From positions 24,659 through 88,658 of the forward strand of contig JAGBDE010000030.1 in the NCBI GenBank assembly GCA_017937655.1: DNA of 64,000 nucleotides. The letters run 5' to 3'. Source of the DNA: Clostridia bacterium. GTDB taxonomy: Bacteria; Bacillota; Clostridia; Christensenellales; Aristaeellaceae. Shown here one piece after another: positions 27,534-35,392 of this stretch. How positions within the stretch are numbered: position 1 is the stretch's first letter; the number at the start of each line of letters is the position of its first letter. Both the position numbers and the translations under genes were made by a program. The notes under the pieces are model-generated. The model saw only the letters and a list, made by a program, of their open reading frames with translations, did no database searches and had not been told where the DNA came from.

Positions 27534-28124
27534 ATGGGCTATTTGGACAAGGCCGGCCTTGCAAGAGTATGGGCCGGGATTCAGGGAAAATTTGTCCGCT
27601 TTGACAAGGCGATGAGCCTGAACGCTACCCAGAAAGCACAGGCGGTGGCAAATATTGGCGCATTGACATCGTCCGGTACGGTGGACAACGCAAACAAGCT
27701 GGGGGGAAAAACTTATCAGGAAATTGTGAACGCAATTTATCCTGTCGGTAGTCTGTTTTTCAGCATGAACGCAACCAGCCCGGCCAGTCTTTTTGGAGGC
27801 AGTTGGACGCAGATTACTGACAAGTTCATTTATGCAGCAGGGAGCAATTATTACGTCGGACAAACAGGTGGCGCGCAGACCGTTTCTTTGAGCATTGCTA
27901 ATCTGCCTTATCATACCCATGGAATGCGTATGGGATGGTCTGACAATCTTGAAACGGTGAACAGCGTGATTACCACCGTTGAAAGGCAGGGTCTGACCGC
28001 CGGTACTGCAGAAAGCCATGTTGTGGTGGATGCAGGATATACTACGAATGCTGCGGGCAGCGGAACGGCGCATACCAACATGCCGCCCTTTGTTGCGGCT
28101 TATATCTGGCAGCGGACGGCGTAA
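27534..28124 (+). CDS. Receptor-binding tail fibre (gp12/gp10 C-terminal type)
   Basis: 196 residues. A short helical N-terminus is followed by the tail-collar/fibre tip domain: YPVGSLFFSMNATSPASLFGGSW, then TGGAQTVSLSIANLPYHTHGM and a C-terminal NMPPFVAAYIWQRTA. The His-containing PYHTHGM loop binds metal in related fibre tips. Probably the cell-surface recognition protein. Confidence 0.75.
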   Translation: MGYLDKAGLARVWAGIQGKFVRFDKAMSLNATQKAQAVANIGALTSSGTVDNANKLGGKTYQEIVNAIYPVGSLFFSMNATSPASLFGGSWTQITDKFIYAAGSNYYVGQTGGAQTVSLSIANLPYHTHGMRMGWSDNLETVNSVITTVERQGLTAGTAESHVVVDAGYTTNAAGSGTAHTNMPPFVAAYIWQRTA

Positions 28125-28136
28125 GGAGGAATGGAA

Positions 28137-28541
28137 ATGAGCAAGGTGATTTACGATCAGCAGGGAAATGTTCTGGAAAACCCTGATCTGGAGCTGGGCT
28201 GGCTGAAAGCTTCCACCCGAACGGAGCACCACGAGGCGGTGGAGTATGTGCCCGATCAGTTTCACTATGAGGTGATCCGGGAATATCCCAACGGCGGCAA
28301 GGACGTGGAGCGAGTGGTGGACGTGCCCGGCGTGGAGGCTAAGGAGGCTTGGGATGAGGAGATCCCCATTCTGCTATACGTGCCCTATACGGAGGAACAG
28401 CTGGAGGAGATTCGCAATCCGGTACACACGCCCACTTATGCGGAGCGTATTGAGAAGCTGGAGACCGAGAACCAGCAGCTGAAGGAAGCGCTGGATCTGC
28501 TGCTTTCCGGCGAGACGGAAGAGGTGAGCGCGGATGGCTAA
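28137..28541 (+). CDS. Phage module protein of unknown function
   Basis: The start at ATG 28137 is six bases past AAGGAGGA (another ATG at 28131 touches the site). 134 residues, acidic, with a C-terminal leucine-type helix (ERIEKLETENQQLKEALDLL) that is likely a coiled coil. This is a common form of small post-fibre protein in siphophage clusters. Function unknown. Confidence 0.6.
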   Translation: MSKVIYDQQGNVLENPDLELGWLKASTRTEHHEAVEYVPDQFHYEVIREYPNGGKDVERVVDVPGVEAKEAWDEEIPILLYVPYTEEQLEEIRNPVHTPTYAERIEKLETENQQLKEALDLLLSGETEEVSADG

Positions 28542-28713
28542 TCCCTGGAAGGAAAAGGTGCTGCGGTTTAACAAAAAGCGGGCCCTGGCTGATGAAAAGG
28601 CTTCCGACCTGATGACCCTTCTTGGCGCGCTGCCCCCCGGCCAGGTAAAGAACCTGATGAAGGACGAAACCTGCGCCAGGATCCTGGAAAAGTACGGTGT
28701 TTCCGCAGAATGA
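28534..28713 (+). CDS. Short phage module protein, 59 residues
   Basis: ATG at 28534 behind GAGGTGAG, overlapping the previous gene's end by eight bases and the endolysin start by four (ATGA). 59 residues: basic N-terminus (WKEKVLRFNKKRAL) and LMTLLGALPPGQVKNL. Tight overlaps at both ends and the helical composition argue that it is real. Not a recognised family. Confidence 0.55.
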   Translation: MANPWKEKVLRFNKKRALADEKASDLMTLLGALPPGQVKNLMKDETCARILEKYGVSAE

Positions 28714-29165
28714 CACAGCGGGAGATCATTGCGGATTTTCAGCGGATGCTAAGTGAAAAATGGGAGTACGTGCTATCTTCCAGCAGCCCCGGGGCAGTGG
28801 ATTGCTCCGGGGCCTTTGTGTGGAGCTACGGACAGCATGGGAAAAGCATTTTTCACGGCTCCAACCGCATATTGCGCACGGAAATAGTGGCTTTATTGCC
28901 CATTGACAGGTGGAAGCCGGGCATGGCGGCATTCAAGCGGCGCACGCCCGGTCAGCAGGGGTATGCCCTGCCGGAAAGCTATCAGCCCGGCGGAAAGCAC
29001 TATAACGGTGACCTGAATGATTATTACCACATCGGCCTGGTGGATGATGGCGGCGGCGTGCTGAACGCGCAAAGCAGCAAAACCGGGTTTGTGCGCTCGA
29101 AGCTGGACGGCTCCTGGTGCGGCGTGGGTTATCTGAAGCAGGTGGATTACGGCGAAGTGCAGTAG
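28710..29165 (+). CDS. Phage endolysin, NlpC/P60-like catalytic part
   Basis: 151 residues, overlapping the 59-residue gene by ATGA. VDCSGAFVWSYGQHG carries the catalytic Cys and YYHIGLVDDGG the His of an NlpC/P60-type amidase or endopeptidase that would open the cell wall at lysis. It ends in TAG at 29163, and the same frame continues with an SH3-type wall-binding domain, so this may be a truncated or read-through protein. Confidence 0.8.
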   Translation: MTQREIIADFQRMLSEKWEYVLSSSSPGAVDCSGAFVWSYGQHGKSIFHGSNRILRTEIVALLPIDRWKPGMAAFKRRTPGQQGYALPESYQPGGKHYNGDLNDYYHIGLVDDGGGVLNAQSSKTGFVRSKLDGSWCGVGYLKQVDYGEVQ

Positions 29166-29177
29166 GCGATATCGGCG

Positions 29178-29465
29178 GTGGTGACAGCCCCCAACGGCAG
29201 CAATGTGCGCATGCGGAAAAACCCGTCGGAGAAGGCGGAGACCCTGCGGAAAATCCCCCTGGGGGAAAGAGTCAGCGTGTACGGCACCTGCGGGGAATGG
29301 AGCTGCATCGGCTATGAGGGCATCAGCGGCTATATGCTGTCTGCGTTTTTGGAAATGGAGGGCGAAACATCGCCCAGGGAAGAAGAAAAAGTGGAGCTTC
29401 TGCTTGACAGAGAGGACGCGCTGCGGTTGCAGACTGCATTGGCGGACGCCCTGCTGCAGAGGTGA
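29178..29465 (+). CDS. SH3-type wall-binding domain, in frame after the endolysin
   Basis: 95 residues from GTG 29178, without a good ribosome site. SNVRMRKNPSEKAETLRKI and GYMLSAFLEME are bacterial SH3 (SH3_3) signatures; a short helical tail follows. It is in the same frame as the endolysin and separated by one TAG and four codons, so it was probably the C-terminal half of a single enzyme. Whether it is translated is unclear. Confidence 0.6.
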   Translation: MVTAPNGSNVRMRKNPSEKAETLRKIPLGERVSVYGTCGEWSCIGYEGISGYMLSAFLEMEGETSPREEEKVELLLDREDALRLQTALADALLQR

Positions 29466-29480
29466 CGGAAAGGAGAAACA

Positions 29481-29945
29481 ATGGAACAGATCTGGGATAA
29501 AGTGGTGAAGGGGGTCGCCCTGGCGGTGGGCGCCATCAGCGGATTCTTCGGCGGCTGGAGCCTGCTGCTGACTGTGATGGTGGCCATGATGACCATTGAC
29601 TACATCAGCGGCGTGATGGTGGCCCTCATGGGCAAGAGCACCAAGACAGAATACGGCGGCCTTTGCAGCAAAGTGGGCGCGCAGGGCCTTGCCAAGAAGG
29701 GCCTGATGCTGCTGGTGGTGCTGGTGGCTGCTTTGGTGGACCGTGCCATGGGCGGCGTGAACAGCGTCTGCCGCGACGCGGTGTGTTGGTTTTACATCGC
29801 CAACGAAGGGCTGAGCCTGCTGGAAAACATGAGCCTGGCAGGGGTGCCCTTCCCGGAGAAAATCAAGGAGCTTCTGGGCCAGAAAAAGGGCGAGAGCGAG
29901 AAGCTGGACGGCGAAGCGGTTTCCCATCAGAATACAGCTGAATAA
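29481..29945 (+). CDS. Phage holin (holin_4/TIGR01593 type)
   Basis: 154 residues behind AAAGGAG. Three or so hydrophobic stretches (about 10-30, 30-50, 70-90), the conserved MMTIDYISGVMVALMGK and GGLCSKVGAQGLAKKG, and a charged C-terminal tail match the toxin-secretion/phage-lysis holin family. It permeabilises the membrane for the endolysin. Last gene of the module. Confidence 0.88.
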   Translation: MEQIWDKVVKGVALAVGAISGFFGGWSLLLTVMVAMMTIDYISGVMVALMGKSTKTEYGGLCSKVGAQGLAKKGLMLLVVLVAALVDRAMGGVNSVCRDAVCWFYIANEGLSLLENMSLAGVPFPEKIKELLGQKKGESEKLDGEAVSHQNTAE

Positions 29946-30005
29946 AAAGAAAACCCGGCAGGTTCCTTGGAAAGTGCCCAAAAAAGTTTTACAGAAGAAA
30001 AACAA

Positions 30006-30257
30006 TTAAGCAACTAAAAGGGCTTGAAGTCTGTGAAGAGCAGGCGTCAAGCCCTTTAACTTGAGCTTGATACGCCGATTATTATAGTAATCAAGATCCT
30101 CCAAGAGTTCTTTTTGAAGTGCTCCATGGAGGAAAATTTCTGCATGTAAAGCAATCCACTTTTGAGAAAAGGTTCCATCCAAAATTCTGTGTAAATCCCA
30201 AAATCGTGCAAAATGAAAGCGAATACACTCGGCGTAAAAATACAGTAAGCTAGGCAT
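30006..30257 (-). pseudogene. IS3-family transposase fragment
   Basis: The last 40 codons (DYYNNRRIKLKLKGLTP, then HRLQALL) match the C-terminus of IS150/IS3-type DDE transposases, where YYN..RIK.KLKG.SP is diagnostic. Sequence before this is degenerate, and there is no catalytic core. No terminal repeats were found. Confidence 0.7.
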
Positions 30258-30259
30258 GA

Positions 30260-30645
30260 ATTTTGCTCTAGTCGATCCTGCGGTCGGTCCAGTTTTTATA
30301 ATATTCCGTATGGCTAAATACAGCTTTTGAAAAAAACCGTCATCTGTTTGGAAACCGATTTGACTTGGTCACATTCCTGAGCTGGAGGTTGCATCCAACG
30401 ATGTTGTTGGTGGTGTAAATTATGCGACGAAGCTGCTCGAGGAACTTGAAATAGGAGCTGAGATTAGCCCGGTTTTTGCGCCAAGCCTCAGAAATCTTAG
30501 GGAATTTCTTCCCGGTTTTTGGCAAAGTCATCCAACGCAGCCAACGCGCTTTGTTCGTCGTCGGCTGCATATTTTTCAGGTCTGCCATTTGTGGCTTCAA
30601 AGCCTTGTAAACACCCCACTTGTTATTGAGTATACCATATTGCAT
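30260..30645 (-). pseudogene. IS256-family (Mutator) transposase fragment
   Basis: ISEAWRKNRANLSSYFKF and LRRIIYTTNNIVGCN are the conserved C-terminal IS256 motifs (usually IYTTNAIEG). Upstream, an alternative frame reads AADDEQSALAALDDFAKNR and then stops; downstream another frame reads DGFFKKLYLAIRNIIK. At least two frameshifts therefore break the gene. The N-terminal catalytic part is absent. Confidence 0.75.
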
Positions 30646-30692
30646 CGTTTAACAAATGGGACGCAGTTAAGCGTTGCCTTGGTTGTTTTTGC

Positions 30693-31133
30693 TTATGGGA
30701 AGATGTATTTCAGCTCCTCCATGCCGTCACGGATCAGGCCGGTTTCCCTGAAGCCGAAGGACAGGTACAGCCGCTTGGCCACCTCGTTGCCCAGGGAAAC
30801 GCCGGTGTAGATCTCCCGGGCGCGATGAGTACCGTGCAGGTATTCAGCAGCCAGGCCGAGGGCCGCCCGGCCATAGCCTTTGCCCTGATGGCGCTGGTCG
30901 ATCAGGAATTTCCAAAGGGTGTACTGCGTTCGGGCTTCGTAGTAGCCCAGCATCACAAAGCCCACAGGAACGTCGCCCGCGTAAATGGCGAAGGGGAAAG
31001 CGGTGTCCCGGTACGCCCAGGCCTGGGCCAGGGAATGGGCCACGGTGGATACGAAGGGCTGCTGGTCGGCGGAAACGCTGAGCTTAAGGACGTCGTCCAG
31101 GTTTTCCGGGGTGATGGGTTGCAAATGTACCAT
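30693..31133 (-). CDS. GNAT acetyltransferase (polyamine acetyltransferase-like)
   Basis: The start at 31133 (MVHLQPITPENLDDVLKL) has GAGGA upstream; the longer frame is out-of-phase sequence of the neighbour. 146 residues. Acetyl-CoA-binding motif HQGKGYGRAALGL (about residue 90) and C-terminal YLSFGFRETG. Most like the BltD/PaiA spermidine/spermine branch, but the substrate is not certain. Nine bases after the next GNAT gene, likely one operon. Confidence 0.8.
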   Translation of the reverse strand: MVHLQPITPENLDDVLKLSVSADQQPFVSTVAHSLAQAWAYRDTAFPFAIYAGDVPVGFVMLGYYEARTQYTLWKFLIDQRHQGKGYGRAALGLAAEYLHGTHRAREIYTGVSLGNEVAKRLYLSFGFRETGLIRDGMEELKYIFP

Positions 31134-31143
31134 GGCTTCCTCC

Positions 31144-32187
31144 TCAGAACAGCTCCAGGCCGGGGCGGGGGAGGATGTACTTCTTTTCTGGGATGTCCTT
31201 GCCCAGCAGTTCTGCGTGGAAGACGCCGTCCCGATAGTAGCGGAAACCGGTCTTTTCGATGACCCGGCGAGACTGGTCGTTGAAGTCAAAGTGGCCGATG
31301 GTAAGCAGGTCGGCCCGGAGCGCACCGAAGCAGTAGGCGATGACGGCCTTCACAGCTTCCGGCATCAGGCCCTGGCCCCAGTAGTCCCGGGACATGGCAT
31401 ACCCCACCTCAATGCAGCGGAGGCCCTGGAAGGCGGGATCTTCGTCGGCCCAGGAGGAATGGAGCCCCAGGGAGCCGATCACCTTGCCGCTTTCCAGGTG
31501 CTCCAGGGCAAACACTTGCTTGCCGCTGATGAAATCCTGGAGAATCATTTTGCTGGTTTCGATGCTTTCGTGATGGGGCCAGCCCGCCATCTCGCCCAGG
31601 CCGGGGGTGGAGGCGTAGGCGTAGAAGTCGTCCAGATCACTTTCGCGCCAGGGGCGGAGGGTCAGCCGCGGGGTCTGGATCCAGGCGTGGGTCACGTCCA
31701 CCTGGTTGCCGGGCAGCACCAGCTCCATGCGCCGGGTCTTGTCGTGGAAGCCCTGGGCCAGGTAGAAGGCCTCGGCGGATGCATTGCCCCGCCACAGGTT
31801 CAGCTCCACGGAGTAGCAGCCCCGCTCCATGGCGGCTTGGCGGCACTGTTCCATCAGCATTTTGCCGATGCCCTGCCGGCGGCAATCCTGGCGCACGCAG
31901 AGAAGGTGGACATGCATCAGGCTCATATCGCGAATGCTGAAGCTGTTCTGATATGCCTTGATCTCGCACAGGAGAACGCCCACCACATCGCCCCCGTCAT
32001 TCTGGGCCACAAAGGCGTACTGATTGGGGTCATTGAGGAGATTGAGAAAATAGTCCTCCGCCATCAGGCCGGGATTGGCGCGGTACAGGTCGGGCCGGAG
32101 GGCGTTGTGCTGTTTGGCGATCTGGATCTCCAACTGCCGGATGGCGTTGAGGTCGCCGGGGGAAGCGGTGCGGATCATTGCTGGCAT
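31144..32187 (-). CDS. Double GNAT acetyltransferase (N-acetyltransferase plus RimJ/RimL type)
   Basis: The start at 32187 (MPAMIRTASPGDLNAIRQL) has AGAAAGGTGG upstream. 347 residues holding two GNAT folds. The first (about 3-160) has acetyl-CoA loop RRQGIGKMLME; the second (about 175-335) begins IQTPRLTLRPWRESDLDDF, a RimJ/RimL signature, with YWGQGLMPEAVKAV. Fusion of two GNATs is seen in a few resistance or protein-modifying enzymes. Substrates unknown. Confidence 0.82.
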   Translation of the reverse strand: MPAMIRTASPGDLNAIRQLEIQIAKQHNALRPDLYRANPGLMAEDYFLNLLNDPNQYAFVAQNDGGDVVGVLLCEIKAYQNSFSIRDMSLMHVHLLCVRQDCRRQGIGKMLMEQCRQAAMERGCYSVELNLWRGNASAEAFYLAQGFHDKTRRMELVLPGNQVDVTHAWIQTPRLTLRPWRESDLDDFYAYASTPGLGEMAGWPHHESIETSKMILQDFISGKQVFALEHLESGKVIGSLGLHSSWADEDPAFQGLRCIEVGYAMSRDYWGQGLMPEAVKAVIAYCFGALRADLLTIGHFDFNDQSRRVIEKTGFRYYRDGVFHAELLGKDIPEKKYILPRPGLELF

Positions 32188-32287
32188 ATTGCCACCTTCT
32201 TTCCTTGGTATAATGGCAGGAATTGTAGCATATTTCCGGGGGAAACACAAGGGATGCAAAAAAACGGCTTTTTTTTGAAAAAAGTGG

Positions 32288-32316
32288 TTGACAAATCTGC
32301 CGACTTGGTTTATTAT
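32288..32316 (+). promoter_or_regulatory. tRNA operon promoter
   Basis: TTGACA (32288-32293), 17 bases, TATTAT (32311-32316), 31 bases before tRNA-Val. Confidence 0.8.
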
Positions 32317-32347
32317 ATAACACGTCGCCGTAAGAGGGTGACGCCAA

Positions 32348-32423
32348 GGGAGCATAGCTCAGCTGGGAGAGCATCTGCCTTACAAGCAGAGGGTCACAGG
32401 TTCGAGCCCTGTTGTTCCCACCA
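32348..32423 (+). tRNA. tRNA-Val (anticodon TAC)
   Basis: 76 nt with encoded CCA. Acceptor GGGAGCA pairs with TGTTCCC; anticodon loop CTTACAA; T-loop GTTCGAG. First of five tandem genes. Confidence 0.95.
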
Positions 32424-32430
32424 TTAGGAT

Positions 32431-32507
32431 GGCCAAGTAGTTCAGTTGGTTAGAATGCCAGCCTGTCACGCTGGAGGTCGAGGGTTCGAGCCCCTTCTTG
32501 GTCGCCA
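32431..32507 (+). tRNA. tRNA-Asp (anticodon GTC)
   Basis: 77 nt with encoded CCA. Acceptor GGCCAAG / CTTGGTC; anticodon stem CCAGC / GCTGG with loop CTGTCAC. Confidence 0.95.
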
Positions 32508-32511
32508 TTGT

Positions 32512-32587
32512 GCCTTGGTAGCTCAGTCGGTAGAGCAGCAGACTGAAAATCTGCGTGTCGGTGGTTCGATTCCGCCCCAAGGCACCA
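32512..32587 (+). tRNA. tRNA-Phe (anticodon GAA)
   Basis: 76 nt with encoded CCA. Acceptor GCCTTGG / CCAAGGC; anticodon stem GCAGA / TCTGC with loop CTGAAAA. Confidence 0.95.
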
Positions 32588-32593
32588 TAGTGT

Positions 32594-32668
32594 GCGGTAG
32601 TAGCTCAGTGGTAGAGTGCCACCTTGCCAAGGTGGATGTCGCGGGTCCGAATCCCGTCTACCGCTCCA
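32594..32668 (+). tRNA. tRNA-Gly (anticodon GCC)
   Basis: 75 nt with encoded CCA. Acceptor GCGGTAG / CTACCGC; anticodon stem CCACC / GGTGG with loop TTGCCAA. Confidence 0.95.
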
Positions 32669-32673
32669 CACTC

Positions 32674-32748
32674 GGTGCCATAGCCAAGCGGTAAGGCGAA
32701 GGTCTGCAAAACCTTTATTCTCCGGTTCAAATCCGGATGGCACCTCCA
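32674..32748 (+). tRNA. tRNA-Cys (anticodon GCA)
   Basis: 75 nt with encoded CCA. Acceptor GGTGCCA / TGGCACC; anticodon loop CTGCAAA. Confidence 0.95.
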
Positions 32749-32765
32749 GATTTGAATTACATGAA

Positions 32766-32798
32766 TGAACCCACCGAAAAGGTGGGTTTGTTGTTTTA
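32766..32798 (+). terminator. tRNA operon terminator
   Basis: AACCCACC / GGTGGGTT with a five-base loop, then a T-rich run. Confidence 0.8.
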
Positions 32799-32915
32799 TT
32801 CTTTTTTTACAATTGTTTGTGCGGCCCGTGAGGTAGACGGGCTTCTGTACCATGTGATATAATCTTCATGGTTATGTTTGCCTGCGCAACGCTGATGCGA
32901 AAGGAACATTTGATA

Positions 32916-34172
32916 ATGAGAGATTTTAGCCAGATGAAGATTGCTGTGGCAGGAATGGGATATGTTGGCTTGTCGCTGGCTGTGCTCCTTTCTCAGCACC
33001 ATCAGGTGACGGCGGTGGACGTGATCCCGGAGAAGGTGGAAATGATCAACCGCCGGCAATCTCCCATTCAGGATGACTATATCCAAAAATTTCTTGACGA
33101 AGACAGGTCGGGCAAGAAAAAGCTGGAACTGACCGCCACCACGGACGCCGCCAAAGCCTATGCGGACGCCGATTTTGTGGTGGTTGCCGCTTCCACCAAT
33201 TACGACCCCCAGAAGAATTTTTTCGATACCTCCGCCGTGGAAACGGTGATCCGGCTGGTGCTGGAAAACAGCGATACCGCCATGATTGTGATCAAGTCCA
33301 CCATTCCGGTGGGGTACACCGAAAGCGTCCGCCAGAAGTTTCAAACCGACCGCATTTTGTTCAGCCCGGAGTTTCTCAGGGAGTCCAAGGCGCTGTACGA
33401 CAATCTCTATCCCAGCCGGATCATTGTGGGCTGCGATGAAAAGAGCAAAGCCGCGGCAGAAGCCTTTGCCGGGCTGCTGGTGGAGGGCGCGGAAAAGGAA
33501 AACATCGACGTTCTGTACATGAGCTGGACGGAAGCAGAGGCCGTGAAGCTGTTTGCCAACACATACCTGGCGCTGCGGGTTTCCTATTTCAACGAGCTGG
33601 ACACCTATGCGGAAATGAAGGGCCTCAGCACCGCCAACATTATCAACGGCGTGTGCCTGGATCCGCGGATCGGCGCCCATTACAACAATCCGTCCTTTGG
33701 CTACGGCGGCTACTGCCTGCCCAAGGACACCAAGCAGCTGCTGGCCAATTACCAGGACGTGCCCCAGAATATGATCGAAGCCATCGTGGAGAGCAACCGC
33801 ACCCGGAAGGACTACATTGCCGAGCGTGTGCTGGAAAAGGCGGGATATCGCCCCGGAGGGGATGCCTGGAATGCGGAGGATGAGCGGCAGGTCACGGTGG
33901 GGGTTTATCGGCTGACCATGAAGGCCAACAGCGACAACTTCCGTCACAGCAGCATCCAGGGCGTGATGAAGCGGCTCAAGGCCAAAGGGGCCACAGTCAT
34001 CATTTACGAGCCCACCCTGGAGGACGGAACCGTTTTCTACGGAAGCCAGGTCATCAACGATCTGGACAAATTCAAGGCTGCATCCGACGCCATCATCGCC
34101 AATCGTTACGACGCGGCGCTGGACGACGTTCAGGAAAAGGTCTACACCAGGGACTTGTTCCGTCGGGATTGA
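32916..34172 (+). CDS. Nucleotide-sugar dehydrogenase (UDP-glucose/GDP-mannose type)
   Basis: 418 residues from ATG 32916, behind AAAGGAAC; an ATG at 32934 begins the conserved [19 protein letters not shown]. Oxidises a nucleotide sugar to its uronic acid with two NAD+, in the cytoplasm. The NAD-binding GMGYVGLS, the substrate-binding region [17 protein letters not shown], and the catalytic Cys in [14 protein letters not shown] are intact. UDP-glucose is the likeliest substrate. It precedes two glycosyltransferases, so it may supply an acidic surface polysaccharide. A TATAAT lies at 32858-32863. Confidence 0.9.
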   Translation: MRDFSQMKIAVAGMGYVGLSLAVLLSQHHQVTAVDVIPEKVEMINRRQSPIQDDYIQKFLDEDRSGKKKLELTATTDAAKAYADADFVVVAASTNYDPQKNFFDTSAVETVIRLVLENSDTAMIVIKSTIPVGYTESVRQKFQTDRILFSPEFLRESKALYDNLYPSRIIVGCDEKSKAAAEAFAGLLVEGAEKENIDVLYMSWTEAEAVKLFANTYLALRVSYFNELDTYAEMKGLSTANIINGVCLDPRIGAHYNNPSFGYGGYCLPKDTKQLLANYQDVPQNMIEAIVESNRTRKDYIAERVLEKAGYRPGGDAWNAEDERQVTVGVYRLTMKANSDNFRHSSIQGVMKRLKAKGATVIIYEPTLEDGTVFYGSQVINDLDKFKAASDAIIANRYDAALDDVQEKVYTRDLFRRD

Positions 34173-34197
34173 GCCTGAGAAAGAGGGGAGAATGGGA

Positions 34198-35364
34198 ATG
34201 AAAGTGGTGCATCTTTGTTTGGGATCCTTCTTTCCTGACAACTATTCTTATCAGGAAAACATGTTTCCCAAGTTTCACAAGCAGCTTGGATACGATGTGG
34301 AAGTGATCGCCTCTCTGGTAAGCTTTGACAAGAACGGAAAATGCGTCTATCTGCCCGAGGGCGGCTCCTATCTCAACGAATACGGGATTCCGGTGACCAG
34401 GCTGGAAAATCGGAAGCCGCTGAAAATTTACAGGAAGCTTAAGCGTTTTCACGGAACCTATCAGGCCCTGGAAAAGGCCGCTCCGGATATTCTCTTCATT
34501 CACGGCTGCCAGTTTATGGATATGGACGTGGTGGTCAAGTACCTGAAGGCCCATCCGTCCACCACGGTTTACGTGGACAATCATGCCGATTTTTCCAACA
34601 GCGGTCGAAACTTTCTCTCCAGGAACATCCTCCACAAGATTCTCTGGAGAAGGACTGCCCAGATGATCAACCCATACACCACCAAGTTTTACGGCGTACT
34701 CCCTGCCCGGGTGGACTGGCTGGTGAACATGTACCATCTGCCCAGGGAAAAGTGCGAGCTTTTGGTGATGGGCGCCGACGACGACATGGTGCAGGAAGCC
34801 TTTGACGGCGGTTGGCGGGAGAAAATCAGGCAGCAATACGGAATTGCCCCCGACGATTTCCTGATCATGACCGGCGGCAAGATCGACGCGTGGAAAACCC
34901 AGACCCTGCTGCTGATGGAGGCTGTCCGGCGCATCGACAATCCGAAGGTGAAGCTGATCGTATTTGGTTCCGTCACCCCGGAATTGAAGGACAAAGTGGT
35001 CGACCTGGCAGACGGCGCCAAGGTGCAGTACATCGGCTGGGTGCAGGCCAAGGATTCCTACCATTATTGGGCCGCCTGCGATCTGGCAGTCTTCCCGGGC
35101 CGCCATTCCGTTTTCTGGGAGCAGGTGGCCGGCGTGGGCATTCCTATGGTATGCAAGCGCTGGGACGGAACCACCCATGTGGATATGGGCGGAAATGTGC
35201 TGTTTTTCGAGAACGATTCCGCCGAGGCGCTTGAGACCATCCTCCAAACCATCGTAGCAAAGGACTACGGAAAAATGCTGGAAATCGCCCAGAGCGATGC
35301 GCGGCGCGCGTTCAGCTATTCGGACATCGCCAGACGAGCTATCGCCTTTGGAACTGATCGATAA
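34198..35364 (+). CDS. Glycosyltransferase, GT4-like
   Basis: The start at ATG 34198 has GAGGGGAG seven bases upstream; an ATG at 34192 is too close. 388 residues. GT-B fold order: N-terminal KVVHLCLGSFFPDNYSYQE and C-terminal nucleotide-sugar domain with YGIAPDDFLIMTGGKIDAWK, FGSVTPEL, and GWVQAKDSYHYWAACDLAVFP (quoted in part). 25 bases after the dehydrogenase, likely the same operon. Donor and acceptor unknown. Confidence 0.8.
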   Translation: MKVVHLCLGSFFPDNYSYQENMFPKFHKQLGYDVEVIASLVSFDKNGKCVYLPEGGSYLNEYGIPVTRLENRKPLKIYRKLKRFHGTYQALEKAAPDILFIHGCQFMDMDVVVKYLKAHPSTTVYVDNHADFSNSGRNFLSRNILHKILWRRTAQMINPYTTKFYGVLPARVDWLVNMYHLPREKCELLVMGADDDMVQEAFDGGWREKIRQQYGIAPDDFLIMTGGKIDAWKTQTLLLMEAVRRIDNPKVKLIVFGSVTPELKDKVVDLADGAKVQYIGWVQAKDSYHYWAACDLAVFPGRHSVFWEQVAGVGIPMVCKRWDGTTHVDMGGNVLFFENDSAEALETILQTIVAKDYGKMLEIAQSDARRAFSYSDIARRAIAFGTDR

Positions 35365-35392
35365 CTCTCGATAAGACGAGGTATGAAGGTAT

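Noticed and set aside
29163..29165. TAG recoding in the phage-like module (TAG read as Gln)
   Set aside because: The tail chaperone extension in the same cluster ends at TAG (22605), and other frames are not interrupted by TAG, so a nonsense change is the simpler reading.
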